Below, in pieces: positions 24,457-35,560 of a stretch of 64,000 nucleotides of DNA (position 1 is the stretch's first letter; each line of letters begins with the position of its first letter). Location: assembly GCA_963930655.1 (NCBI GenBank), contig OZ005614.1, positions 1,054,001 to 1,118,000 of the forward strand, in the 5' to 3' direction. Source of the DNA: Myrica gale (taxonomy: Eukaryota > Streptophyta > Magnoliopsida > Fagales > Myricaceae). The position numbers were made by a program, and so were the translations under genes. The notes under the pieces are model-generated. The model was not told where the DNA came from and searched no databases. It saw only the letters and a list, made by a program, of their open reading frames with translations.

Positions 24457-26187
24457 TTTTTTCTGGTTTGTTATCGGGCTTTCTCTCTCTAAACGTGGTT
24501 TTTTTTTTTCCTCGATCAGTTTTTACATAGAGGGGGGAGAAGGAGGGGGGCTGAGTATGTGGTGAGAGGGTGTAAGAAGATGAAACCTTGGACATTGAAG
24601 TAACAGGTTAACTATCATGCACCTCCATCCCTCGTCTCGTTTTTTCTTTTTTCTTTTTTCGTTTTAGAAAACTGTGTCGTTTGTGAGGATTGGCGCTCGT
24701 ACCGTACGAGTGGGTGTCGATTAGTTGCGTAGAGTGGGGACGTGTTAGCCATTGGTTTGGTGGACTGATGTGTTCAGTGGGACTACGTGGCTTGCTGCAC
24801 CTGTGATAGGCCCCACTCCGTGCCCGGACCCTCTAGGACTGCAGGTGCGAAAGGAAGATCCGATGCTTATGAGTTATGACTGCTGCCTGATTTGATCCGC
24901 CCTTTTCCACCGGTCGATAAATATCTATTGCACTAGGCTGATATCTTTTGTTTTCCTTCTTCTTCTTCTTCTTCTTTTTTATATATATCAGCATTTAAAA
25001 AAAAAAAATTATATATATCAAGAAGCACATTCTCGGGATATGTTCGTTTTCACACTTTTTTCAAGATTCTAAGTATATTCACAAATCTACTATCGAACAT
25101 ATTTAGAATTCAAACACAAACACCAATATATTTAACACAATCTCCAACATTTTTTTAATTTTTTATTCAATATAAATTTTCTCTCTCTATATTTTTTCAC
25201 ATAACTCTAATACTTTTTTATTAAACAATTACATCAAATTATTTCTTTCTTCATTATACACAAACACCAATAAAACACTATTTAACATAAAAATTCACTT
25301 CTCTAAAATCCTACATTTTTACTCAACATGAAGATAACCTCGGTTATGCCACTATTTCTTGCATTTCTGTTGGGCTAAAACTCGCGGGCTTTAATTTTTT
25401 TTTCGTCGACCAATTTCTCAGTTAGGCAGTTCACATCATTTTCTTGTTTTTGTGTTTGAGTATTAAAATTTGGAATGTTTTTATTGATAAAAGAAATAAA
25501 ATAAATTATTTGAATGATATTTTATATTTATTATAGTAAAATGTAGATGGTTTAATAGAAAAATCAAATATTTTATAATTATTTTATTAAATTAAAATTT
25601 TGGAGTACCCAAAATTTCAACGCACGAGCACCACGGATCGTGACTCGGGAGTAGCAACTTCCTTAGCAAATTTTCCCCCAATGTCGTTAACATCCAACAA
25701 AAAAGAGGATAGAGAAAAAATATCAAATATGGTTTGATTTTCCGTTTTTAAATCGAATTGGATGATTCATTTTGGAGAGAAGATATACATTATGCATTGT
25801 ACGTTATATGATATATATTATCCAACAATTAATACGAACAATATTGAATGTTGTAGAGTTTTACAGCTGTGATTTTTTTTTCTCTGAATTATATCATCTA
25901 ATATTGACAACAAATTTGAGAGGGTTATGATATGTAACCAAGTATCATGTATGAATTATAGAGAGCATATTTGATTCTTCGTTAAATGTGTGCAAGGTCT
26001 AAACAAGTAACCCCTTAAGACCAATATTCACTAATGGTTTGTTTAATATATTTAGGGTTTGGTCAACCAAGGTTAGTTTGTTTAATCAATCTGTTAACTG
26101 GGTATGTTGCTAACAAACAAATTTTATTAAAGAAGAGGTAAGAACGTACGCTGTCTTTATTTATTCGAAAACAAGAAAATAAATGCT
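24457..26187. other. MATH gene promoter and AT-rich intergenic DNA
   Basis: 24457-24950 is the likely leader and promoter of the MATH gene. 24958-24975 is a (TTC)n run. 25034-25342 may be another degenerate MITE, with weakly inverted ends and a CTCTCTCTATATTTTTTCAC-like interior. 25380-26180 is AT-rich without features. Confidence 0.4.
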
Positions 26188-26189
26188 TA

Positions 26190-26396
26190 GGGGCGTTTGT
26201 TTTCCAATATTTACACCCTTCAATATTTCCAAACAATCATAAAATAATCATTATCTTCTCATTAAATTATAAAATAATATTATACTATTTAATTAAATAT
26301 TCTCTCTCCTCACTTTTCCATAAAATACTATACTTTTTCACAATTCTCAATACCTAAAATTTTCAAAACCCCAATATTTCCACAAACAAATACCCC
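26190..26396. mobile_element. MITE-like repeat with GGGGCGTTTGTTT / AAACAAATACCCC ends
   Basis: About 207 bp with 13 bp imperfect inverted ends (one end GGGGCGTTTGTTT, the complement of the other GGGGTATTTGTTT). The interior is AT-rich and non-coding and contains CTCTCTCCTCAC, shared in style with the other MITEs here. No clean target duplication was found. Confidence 0.55.
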
Positions 26397-26472
26397 TAGC
26401 AAGGTCACATATGTTCAAATTAGTTAAAAAATTAATCGGAAATGTGAAAAATAATAGGGGGTGTTAGCCTAA

Positions 26473-26650
26473 GGTTGTGTTTGTGTTGTAATATTTTTGG
26501 TATGAGAATATGTGTTGGTATTGAGTTTAGTGAAAAGGTGAAGAGAGAGGTAATTTTTTATATTTTTTGATAGAAGAGAGAGATTATATTGAATTATTTT
26601 ATTAGGAGTGAGATAATATTTTGGGGAAAATTACATTGACAAACGCAGCC
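26473..26650. mobile_element. Tourist/Harbinger-like MITE copy B
   Basis: Inverted ends GGTTGTGTTTGTG and, on the complementary strand, GGCTGCGTTTGTC. TAA flanks both sides (26470-26472 and 26651-26653), the TWA-type 3 bp target duplication of PIF/Harbinger MITEs. The interior matches the complement of 12610-12777. Confidence 0.7.
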
Positions 26651-26653
26651 TAA

Positions 26654-28124
26654 AGAGGCCACACCACTTAAGTGTACGATTTTTTTTTTTTTAAAAAAAG
26701 AAAAAGAAAATGGTGGTTAAATCGTTTATTCGGAAAACCGAAGAGAACATTATGTGATTCCTTTATTTTGACAAGGCTTTTTCCTTAAATGGTGCACCAA
26801 ATTTGGAATATTTAAAGCCAGATTCTCATAATGTAAGTCAAGGCCCAATAGACCAACTATCGTTTCAGAGAGAACCCTGCCACCTGGGGCTTATTTTCGG
26901 ATAATCTCAGAAAACAAGGACCGGTCCGAAACAAAATGCAGAAAAAACAGTACCTCCATATTTTAACCCACGTGTCAGCACAGCGAGTAGAAAGATCCCT
27001 CGAACCTCTGTGAGACCGAGTGTGACTCGCAACTTCTCCTTCGACAGCCAACTCGAACGACTGACTCAGCACCAAAATCCCACCGCCGATTTTTTTGTCC
27101 CACCGAGTCCGACTCGGTGATTCGCCGAGTAAGATCGTCTAAATTCTAACTACGTCATCGTAATTTTCAAGCTCACACTGTTGAATTATTGGTATAGATT
27201 GATGATTTGTTTGAGTTAGGGCTTCGATTTCGTGCTTGTTTGGTCGCTGAGACTCTGAGAGTAAGTGGGAAAGTCAGAGAAAGTGGAATTTCGAAGTTTA
27301 AATTTTCCTAGTTTTCTGACGTAGGAAAAGAAGGTTGCAGACTTTAGAGAACATCCATATTTTCCAGCAACCAATTACCAAACAGAAGGATGGGGATTCT
27401 TCAGTAGCTTTCTGTAGAAGTCGACAGTGTTAAGTTTTGGACGCGCCATAAATTAAGTGTTTTTTTTTATGTCATTTAATTACAAAGTCCATAATGTGTT
27501 AAGAGCTATGAAGTGATGTGTTTGATTATAATTGCATGATGGAGCCAGGATGGTGACTTCTTCAACACCAACACCGTGATCAGCACTGATTTACTTTGTT
27601 GGAGGTAGTATTGCAAGTGACATTCTATCTCCCTCTCAACTTTGTATAGATTTACCGGACCTGAATTCATTGTTTGCATGGTTTTAAATCTTAGTCTTTT
27701 TGAGTCTTTGCCATTGAAGCTTTAGAAACATCTTTTATACTAGCAAATGAAAGCATGTGGGTGCTTATGAGAAGCTATTGCCTTAAAGTTACTATGCAGA
27801 TCCTTGTTTGAAATATATCTTATCATAGATTGACTTGTCAATCAGAAGGTTTTGTCAACTGTTAAGTACGTTTAATGCCTGCGCTCTTATCTTCGAAGCA
27901 TTGCTGAAAAATTTACTGGAATTGGGTGTTACTAGAACTTTGAAAATGGATGGGAAGCAGTTTGACGTTTTCCTGTGGTTCAGCATGAGGCTTGATTATT
28001 TCAATTTCTCTATTTCATATGGACCTTGTTTCAAAATGATTTCTCAAAATTACATCAATTAGGAAGGAATTCAGTTGTACCGTTATGCTGCAATTTGATT
28101 GTTCTGTTCAAATTGTATGTCAGG
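26654..28124 (+). other. Promoter and 5' UTR region of the FRS6-like gene
   Basis: The segment contains CCACGTGTCAG (about 26970), a G-box/ABRE-type motif. From about 27060 the composition becomes leader-like. TGTCAG (28118-28123), directly before GATGG, suggests that the last 5' UTR intron ends two bases before the start codon, so much of 27200-28123 may be 5' UTR intron. No coding gene was recognised. Confidence 0.4.
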
Positions 28125-30137
28125 ATGGAAGAAGTTTGTCTCAACAGTGAGCCAGTATTTGATGAAGGTGATGAGTTCGATGTTGAAGGAGACTGCACCG
28201 TGGTGGAACATGATGATGAAGCTGAGGAAACACAATCAAAGAAGGGACCCCCACCACCAACTGTGGGGTTGGAGTTTGAATCTTTTGATGAAGCTTATGA
28301 TTTTTACAATCTTTATGCTAAAGAGCAGGGTTTTGGCATTCGAGTGAGCAATTCGTGGTTTAGATCTAAGAGGAAAGAGCGGTATAGAGCAAAACTTAGC
28401 TGCAGTAGTGCCGGTTTCAAGAAAAAGAGCGAAGCAAACAATCCAAGACCAGAAACAAGAACCGGTTGTCCAGCGATGATGGTCATCAGGCTGGTGGACT
28501 CCAAAAGGTGGAGAATAGTTGAAGTTGAGCTTGAGCACAACCATCAGGTCAGTCCACAAATCAAACGGTTTTACAAGTCGCATAAAAAGATGATTCTTGC
28601 AGCCAAAAATGCTCAACCGCCACAAGAGCCTGTTGCAGAAATACATACGATTAAGCTGTATCGAACGGCTGTTACAAATGCCGGCCATAATGGATTCTCA
28701 AATTTCAATGAAAGAGAAGGGATCAATCCTGTTGATAACTCGAAACACTTGGAACTTAAAGAGGGAGATGCTCATGCAGTTTATAACTACTTCTGTCGCA
28801 TGAAGTTGACAAATCCCAACTTCTTTTACTTGTTTGATATTGATGATGACGGGCGCCTGAGGAATGTGTTCTGGGCTGATGCCAGGTCCAGGGCTGCGTA
28901 TGGTTATTTTTGTGACACAGTTGCAATTGACACAACGTGCTTGGTGAACAAATATGAGATCCCTCTGATTTCTTTTGTTGGTGTGAACCACCATGGGCAG
29001 TCTGTGTTGTTGGGCTGTGGCTTCCTTGGGCACGAGTCAGTAGAGTATTTTGTGTGGATCTTAAGGTCATGGCTTAAATGCATGCTTGGACGCCCTCCAC
29101 AAGTGATTGTAACTGATCAATGTAAACCCTTGCAAAGTGCAGTCTCTGAGGTTTTCCCAAATGCTCGTCATTGTTATTGCTTGTGGTATATCATGCAGAG
29201 AGTTCCGGAGAAGTTGGGAGGTTTGAACGGATTCGATACAATCAAACGACAATTGAACAAAGCAGTCTATGATTCCTTGAAGATAGCAGAGTTCGAAACT
29301 TCTTGGTCCGAGATGATCAAGTGGCATAGACTAGGCGATAATAAATGGCTTCAGACATTGTATGAAGACAGGCAGTTGTGGGTTCCAGTTTACCTGAAAG
29401 ACACATTTTTTGCAGGAATGGTCCCTATCCGAGAAAATGAGGGTTTGATTTCTTTTTTCGATGGTTACGTACATAAACATACTTCCTTTAAGGAATTTGT
29501 GGATAAGTACGATCTGGCCCTACACAGGAAACACCTCAAAGAAGCTGTGGCAGATCTGGAGTCGAGAAATTCAAGCTTTGAATTGAAAACCAGATGTAAT
29601 TTTGAGATGCAGCTATCTAAGGTGTATACAAAAGAGATTTTTAGGAGGTTCCAATCCGAGGTGGAAGGGATGTACTCCTGCTTCAACACGAGGCAGGTGG
29701 ATGTCAATGGACCCATACTAACATACATAGTCAAGGAACGAGTTGAAGTGGAGGGAAAGGAGAGGGAAGTAAGATATTACGAGGTTTTGTACGAGACAAA
29801 GCAAGCGGATATCCGATGCATTTGCAGTTTGTTCAACTACAAAGGTTATCTCTGTCGGCATGCATTGAATGTTCTTAATTACAATGGCGTCGAAGAAATC
29901 CCATCTCGCTACATTTTGCCTCGTTGGAGTAAAGACTTCAAGTGCAGGTATCTTCTGGACCCTAACTCCAATAACACCGATATGTATAGCCCTGTCTACT
30001 CTTATAACGATCTCATGAAACGTGCTCTTCCAATTGTGGAAGAAGGTACGCAATCTCAACAACATTATAAGGTTGCCTTACAAGAATTGGAGGAGGTATT
30101 GAGCAAGTTTAATGCTGTAGAGAATGATTTTGTATAA
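28125..30137 (+). CDS. FRS6: FAR1-RELATED SEQUENCE 6-like transcription factor (domesticated MULE transposase)
   Basis: A single coding exon of 670 residues. The start MEEVCLNSEPVFDEGDEFDV matches the N-terminus I recall for Arabidopsis FRS6, and upstream in-frame codons look like 5' UTR after an AG acceptor. Domains: FAR1 zinc-finger DNA-binding region (about 55-140, with YNLYAKEQGFGIR, TRTGCPAMM and ELEHNHQ), a Mutator-type transposase core (about 240-370, with VAIDTTCLVNKYEIPL and VIVTDQCKPLQSAVSEVF) and a SWIM zinc finger (about 562-580, CICSLFNYKGYLCRH). FRS proteins derive from MULE transposases and act as nuclear regulators; FHY3 and FAR1 act in phytochrome A signalling. Whether transposase activity remains is not shown, and in the family it is considered lost. 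Convergent with the VAMP gene. Confidence 0.92.
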   Translation: MEEVCLNSEPVFDEGDEFDVEGDCTVVEHDDEAEETQSKKGPPPPTVGLEFESFDEAYDFYNLYAKEQGFGIRVSNSWFRSKRKERYRAKLSCSSAGFKKKSEANNPRPETRTGCPAMMVIRLVDSKRWRIVEVELEHNHQVSPQIKRFYKSHKKMILAAKNAQPPQEPVAEIHTIKLYRTAVTNAGHNGFSNFNEREGINPVDNSKHLELKEGDAHAVYNYFCRMKLTNPNFFYLFDIDDDGRLRNVFWADARSRAAYGYFCDTVAIDTTCLVNKYEIPLISFVGVNHHGQSVLLGCGFLGHESVEYFVWILRSWLKCMLGRPPQVIVTDQCKPLQSAVSEVFPNARHCYCLWYIMQRVPEKLGGLNGFDTIKRQLNKAVYDSLKIAEFETSWSEMIKWHRLGDNKWLQTLYEDRQLWVPVYLKDTFFAGMVPIRENEGLISFFDGYVHKHTSFKEFVDKYDLALHRKHLKEAVADLESRNSSFELKTRCNFEMQLSKVYTKEIFRRFQSEVEGMYSCFNTRQVDVNGPILTYIVKERVEVEGKEREVRYYEVLYETKQADIRCICSLFNYKGYLCRHALNVLNYNGVEEIPSRYILPRWSKDFKCRYLLDPNSNNTDMYSPVYSYNDLMKRALPIVEEGTQSQQHYKVALQELEEVLSKFNAVENDFV

Positions 30138-30721
30138 TTGACAATGTTAAGGTGTCTGGTCCAAAATTAAAATTAGGTTATGCTGACTGTTTTTTGTTTT
30201 AGCTTTTATCTTATACATCTTTTGTTCTGTTTTTTTTTCCTCAGCAAGTAATCTGACCTTTTTGTTTTGTCTCCTCGAGCGAATGGTTGATGAGAAAAAA
30301 TAAAATGACGTTCTCCCTAAGTTGTCTCAACTAGTTGAATTTTACTTGAAAATGGGGCCTAAAGTTGTTTTCATGATTCCCAGCGTAGTTGGGAAAGAAA
30401 TTCAAAAATCAAGAAAGAATACAAACTCAAAATCTGCACCAGAAAATTAGATGCTCTCCAATATATTAACTCATCAAGCTATGGATAAATAAACCAATAC
30501 AATCTGAACCACTTCACGAGTTACTACGAGGACATACAAAAAGGGCACTCATTCTTGACAGCCAAGTACTTGAAATCGCATAGAGCATAATCTGAGACAA
30601 CTTACAGCAGAGGAAGCTGGAAACAAAAACCATATACCCAGTAAAAGAAAAGAGAAAAAAAAAAACAGAGACGCAAATTGAAAAGCAAGAAATCACATCC
30701 ATGTCCACATCGACAGCACCC
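30138..30721. other. Convergent 3' regions of FRS6-like and VAMP genes
   Basis: The 3' UTRs of two converging genes meet here. Nothing else seen. Confidence 0.5.
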
Positions 30722-32742
30722 TCACTTCAGGCAGTTGGGTAAAGTAAGACCGTGGCAAACGAAAGCCAGCACAATGTAAATAATCACTAGTAGCAGGAGT
30801 ATGAGTGCACCCCTGCAAAATCCGAAGCATTCCATCAGTGGCCAAGAAAGTTATCCATCTCTGCAGGCAGTTCACATTAACTAGCGGGAAACAGCGATTC
30901 TCCAAACCACGGGGTAGACTTAAATCATATGATAATTTTGTGGTTTTCTAATCGTTCAAAATTTACAAAAGATCTTAAATGGGTTGACCCAAAGCAGAAG
31001 GTTCCGTTGGAAGGCAGCCTTTTTAGATTTCTCTGATAGACTATAATTCTGATGATATATTCGGCTTCTATCACACGCTGCCAGACTAAATAATGATGAA
31101 AGTTCTTCCTGTTTCACCCATTTGCACTTCAACCACTAAGAGCAAATTCAAAAGAGTACCAAAGTAATCATCTATTTAAAGTGGGGGAGAAAACTAGCAA
31201 ACCGCCCCCGGAATAACAAGTAAAATAGTTAATCCTCTAAACCCATAGGAACCATGCTGTAGCGTGTTCAATACTAGTATACCAATTAACACATCATTTT
31301 CAATAGACGCATAAACAAGAAACGCTTCATCCATCTTTTTTTTAACGAGACTTTTAATACCTTTTTTTTGCGATAAGTAACGAGACTTTTAATACTACGA
31401 GGCTAATATTAGTTCAAAAACATACGTGAGCTTGACATTTCTCCACCACACAGTGCTTCTGAAGCGACGAGCTTGCTTTCTGAAGCGGAAGGTGTTTCCT
31501 TGCATGTTTGCAGTTTTGTCAACCAGCAATTCCAGGCGATCACCTCTATCTAGAACTTTGTCAATATTCTCTATCATGACATTTCGCACCTGTTCAACCA
31601 CGAGTCAGCAAACTGGGGAACGGATAATCTTCCAAGAATAAAAAGTTCAAGAACTATTCATGAACTGTAAGATTGTATAAACCACTGCAACTTCTTGGTC
31701 TTGTACCATGATCATTACATTTGGCAAGAAGGTTGTTTACTTACGGAGAAATGAGGTTGAACACAATATGATTTTCCACTAACAATACAACTTTTACATA
31801 CTGAGCCACAGAACTTATTTATTAAAATTCATTGTTAAATTAGAGACTCATATGCTATGAAATCATGCAGTTCAATTACTTCATGAAGTAATAAAGGACC
31901 AAATGCATTACCAAAGAACAGGAACCCCAAAGTACTCAGTAGTTCTTCAAAGCAAACATACACGAGGTGGAAAGCCGGCCCCCTTAAATACTCAATCATG
32001 TTTGAAGAAAAGCATTCCAAATTTACCTGACTCATTTCACCTTTTAGTCTATTTATCCTATCAGCATTTGGATCGTTCGAGTAGTATTCCATTTGCTGGC
32101 TCAAAACCCTCGAAAATTCATCGTTCATGGCATAAGCATGGGCCGAATGAACTGCACGCCCATAAGTCCTGACAAATCTCTGATGAATGTCTTCGAGAAA
32201 CGCAAACGGAGTTCTCCCTGCACGTAATAATGATTACACTTAATAGACATATATAAACAGCTGATTTCGAACAAATTTCAAATTAGCTGCAAATGGAAGG
32301 AAGAAAATTGAGATCTCAAGGACGAAACCCTAACTACATCAAGGAGATAGCAAAATCTCAACGTTGAATGTGGAATAACGATTCCCTATCCTACATTTTC
32401 GGCCGCGAAATCCAATGAAATCCACGGTATGTATCATTGAGGCAGTAGTTGATCGAAATCCGAAATCAATGAAAATGAAATGAGAACAGCAATAGAAACA
32501 GAGGAGGGGAAGGGAGGTGGCTAACTTCCGGCGTTCTCTTCGGCCATACAGAGGACGGTGAGGCCGTCGGTGCGTTTGACGTGGAAGATGTAGCGGTCCT
32601 GAGAATAGGACACGTGCGTGTCTGCGTTCCCGGGTATCTTCTCCAGAATCTGCCGTGCGATCGCGCTCGCGTTCGTCGACGTGGCGCTAAACTCCGCCAG
32701 CACCACCGATCCCCGTGCCACCAGAGCGTACAGAAACGCCAT
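30722..32742 (-). CDS. VAMP711: VAMP71-group R-SNARE (VAMP711/712-like)
   Basis: Four exons (minus): 32526-32742, 32027-32217, 31426-31589, 30722-30812; phases agree and give 220 residues, the usual VAMP71 length. An N-terminal longin domain (MAFLYALVARGSVVLAEFSA, DRYIFHVKRTDGLTVLCMAE) is followed by the R-SNARE helix (GEMSQVRNVMIENIDKVLDR, with the zero-layer Arg in DRGDRLELLVDKT). A C-terminal anchor follows (ALILLLLLVIIYIVLAFVC). VAMP71 proteins mediate fusion at the tonoplast and late endosome. The locus lies between the MATH and EREX-like genes, as I recall for At2g25340. The symbol is by group; 711 and 712 cannot be separated here. Confidence 0.92.
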
Positions 32743-33217
32743 CCCCACAAATACAAATCTACCTCTCCCTCGAAGATTTTTCCCCCTGTAAAAAGCAGAC
32801 CAAATTCTTCTCTCCAAAATTCTTCTTGTAACAATCACGAATTGCTGGCGCTAGATCAACCGCAAGATCCCTTTTAATTGCTTTATCTTTATATCTCCTA
32901 TTATTTGGGGATTCATTCAACTTTAGGCTCTCCTCCTCTCTCTAGCTTCCGCTCGTTAGTTTCAACTTTCGAACACCCCGCTCTCTCTCCTCCCTCTAGA
33001 ATCTATATCTCGTTATTCTGGTGTTCTGTTTTAACTTCCGTTGCCCCCACACGACAGGCTACTTATATGTGTCGTGTTTTAACAATTGTTGTCAAATGTA
33101 CTGAAAGATTTAGAAAAATTGAAGCTTTTATGTATATTATTTCTAAAAAGAATTGATTTTGAATTGATTTCTAAAAAGCGTTTGTGTCGTGTTTTAACAA
33201 TTGTTATGTCATGTAAC
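32743..33217. other. VAMP promoter and flank of the TRIM element
   Basis: CT-rich leader and promoter to about 33000. A direct repeat of GTGTCGTGTTTTAACAATTG then occurs at about 33068 and 33185, the second copy just outside the TRIM. GTAAC (33213-33217) is the left target duplication of the TRIM. Confidence 0.5.
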
Positions 33218-33416
33218 TGTAACGACCCAAGGAGAAACACTAGCCACATTTGTGCTTTGACTTCAAAATTACTAGTCAAGGTTGCTCTTGAAGCCCCTTG
33301 GATCATTATAAAGCTCAGTTCAACCTAGTAAGGTCTCAATGTGAGACTTGACCCTTATAGAACTCATCTCTCATTCATTCTCCTCTCTCACTCTATGTGG
33401 GATTCGGGGTATCACA
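33218..33416 (-). repeat. 3' LTR of TRIM 1 (199 bp)
   Basis: 199 bp direct repeat of 33501-33699, with 8 differences by eye (about 96% identity). On the minus strand it begins TGTGATACCCC and ends GGGTCGTTACA, i.e. TG..CA. Confidence 0.95.
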
Positions 33417-33500
33417 ATATCCCCCACTTAAATCCTTGACGTCCTCGTCAAGGCCCACCAAGCCCACATTGGTGGTTACTAGGACCGCTCTGATACCATT

Positions 33501-33699
33501 TGTAACGACCCAAGGACAAGCACTAGACACATCTGTGCTTTGACTTCAAAATGACTAGTCAAGATTGCTCTTGAAGCCCCTTGGATCATTATAAAGCCCA
33601 GTTCAACCTAGTAAGGTCTCAATGTGAGACTTGACCCTTATAGAACTCATCTCTCATTCATTCTCCTCTCCCACTCTATGTGGGATTCGGGGTATCACA
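33501..33699 (-). repeat. 5' LTR of TRIM 1 (199 bp)
   Basis: Partner of 33218-33416. The primer-binding site follows it on the minus strand. Confidence 0.95.
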
Positions 33700-35053
33700 G
33701 TAACTATTTTATTCTTATCGTGTACTCGTGCAGAATTTAGGGAGAGGCTCGTTCGGAAGAAATTTGAAAGATTATGATAAAATTGTAAATATTTAGATGA
33801 TGTTAAAGTTGTATTGGTATGCGTGCTGAATTTGTTAAAAGTGATTGATATTTGTAAAAAAGTTAATAAAATGTTGTATTGAAATACGTATATTTTGTAA
33901 TATTTAGATGGTAAAAAAATATCATAAAAATCTTAAAAAAATGATAAACCAACATGACCTTATTCTTCAGAAAAATAGGAAGTCAATGGGCTATTGTTAT
34001 GTAATAGGCCCAACTATTGTAGATGGGCTTTTTTCGCAAAAGAGGCGTAGTTAGCTTAAACATTACCCATGTAACATAGGTTACAAAAAAACAAAAAACC
34101 CATATAACATAGTTTAGCTTTAGAAAACCCCATCTACCATTAGGTTTGCATTATCTTAAAAATGTTGTTTTTTGGGTAACTATATTACATGTTATGTTGG
34201 CAATAACTAATTATTCCCCCATTATCGACATGCTATTCCCTCATTTATTTGTTTTGGTACAATCTTTTTAACTTAGAGAACTATAAACTTACACAGATGG
34301 ATTCTCGAGAGGCCATAGGATTTGATTTGAATCTGTGCATGTCCTAACATTGAGCGTGATGGGAGGGGGGCTTGGGCCCAGCAGGCCCGAGATGGATTGG
34401 ACGCCTTGCTCCAAATCAGTGAGTCGGTATGGCAACTAGAAATGGGGGCCAGGCAAGTAGATTCTCTTGCCTGAAGGGGCCGGGAGGCCCAGGACCACGC
34501 CCTCCCACACCACGTATTTTGCACGTCAGAGACGATCCGGATTTTTCATTAAAATTTCAAGTATTATCCCAATAGAGTGGAGATATATCCCGGATGAACA
34601 AACGGAACGACGAAGATGAAAGCCTCGATTCAGAACGAGATCAAGGAAGAGTCATGATTGTGAGAGTACTTGGGAGGAGATCTGCAAGCTAGTTCAACGA
34701 CAGACTAATGAGACTCGAAAGCTATGTCGTGGCTTCATGCATTCTTGTAGAGATTTGTACTGGAAGAAGAACTCAGTTTGAGATGGAATGATAAGTCAAT
34801 CAAGCGTTCATTATGATCAGGTATATATGGCCTCTCATCATGAAGTGGGAGTCGAACCAGCCTGATTGCTCGGCTGAAAAAGTTTCTTATAAGCACTTGA
34901 GAGAGCCCTGACTGTGACACAACGAAAGGAATCTAAAGCTAAAATGCAAGCTTTATTCTCGTAACTCGTAAGTCGTGCTCAAAGAATTTTTTGTTTCCTT
35001 CGATTTGTCAACTATCAACCGTTGTTGGCATCAATGGGAACTTATCGACAGAA
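33700..35053. other. Intergenic, unassigned; partly GC-richer 34300-34520 and 34560-35040
   Basis: 33720-33960 has AT-rich MITE-like sequence (GGTATGCGTG motif shared with 53631-53820). 34280-35050 is less AT-rich than its surroundings. Reading frames such as 34735-34920 (minus, SLHDERPYIPDHNE-like) exist but I recognise nothing. It may be a decayed gene or element. Confidence 0.3.
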
Positions 35054-35062
35054 AGCATTTAT

Positions 35063-35560
35063 GGGAAAGGATTCGGTCATAAGAAGCCATATTCTAAGAG
35101 TTTCAACACGCTATTCGGATCCTAAGAAACCGATCTAACGGTTTGAACTTCGACACGTCAATTAATGAGGACGGACGGAAATGATACGGTTTTTTTTCGG
35201 CTTTGGCTCATTATTTTTTACAACCCACCCACTTTTGAGCCGTCTTCTTCAACAAGCCTCTTCTTCCCCTATATTCTTCTTTTCCATCGTCACTCATTCC
35301 GTCTCTCTCACATTCAAAATTTCGTCACTTCTTCGTCATCAGTCTGCCGCTCAGAGACCATTTCACATCTGTTTTGCAGGAGACCAGTTTTAAAAATTTT
35401 CCCCTTAATTTTCTGCATTTATTAGGTATGACCAATTTAAACGTGTTGTTGACCTTCTCTTCATTTGTATATTTTTTTCTGCATTTATTAGTTTGGATCT
35501 GTCTTGCTCTTTTCCATATTTGTATTTTGTGTGTGCATTTATTAGGTTGGACCATTTAAA
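35063..35560. repeat. Left ~500 bp TIR of the MULE
   Basis: Inverted partner of about 36400-36917. The inner boundary is approximate because sub-terminal CATTTATTAG repeats blur the alignment. Confidence 0.8.

Larger units (their letters stand above)
33218..33699 (-). mobile_element. TRIM retrotransposon 1 (482 bp, complete, with 5 bp target duplication)
   Basis: Two 199 bp LTRs flank an 84 bp interior. On the minus strand the primer-binding site TGGTATCAGAGCGG follows the 5' LTR after two bases; it is complementary to initiator-Met tRNA. A polypurine tract AAGTGGGGGATAT precedes the 3' LTR. GTAAC flanks both sides (33213-33217, 33700-33704). No coding capacity, as is normal for terminal-repeat retrotransposons in miniature, which depend on proteins supplied in trans. 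The LTR contains AATCCCACATAG, resembling plant promoter elements of the TCCCACAT type. Confidence 0.95.

Noticed and set aside
24210..24530. Long antisense frames over the first exon of the MATH gene
   Set aside because: They result from GC-rich coding sequence and Ser/Ala/Gly codon runs in the real gene on the minus strand.
27835..28062. ORF just upstream of the FRS6-like start
   Set aside because: Sits in the presumed 5' UTR intron before the AG at 28122-28123; no domain recognised.
33218..33699. Possible Cassandra TRIM
   Set aside because: Cassandra LTRs carry a 5S rRNA-like segment; these LTRs do not, so the element belongs to another TRIM family.
34840..34880. tRNA B-box-like GGTTCGACTCC on the minus strand
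   Set aside because: No matching A-box at the right distance and no cloverleaf could be drawn around it.
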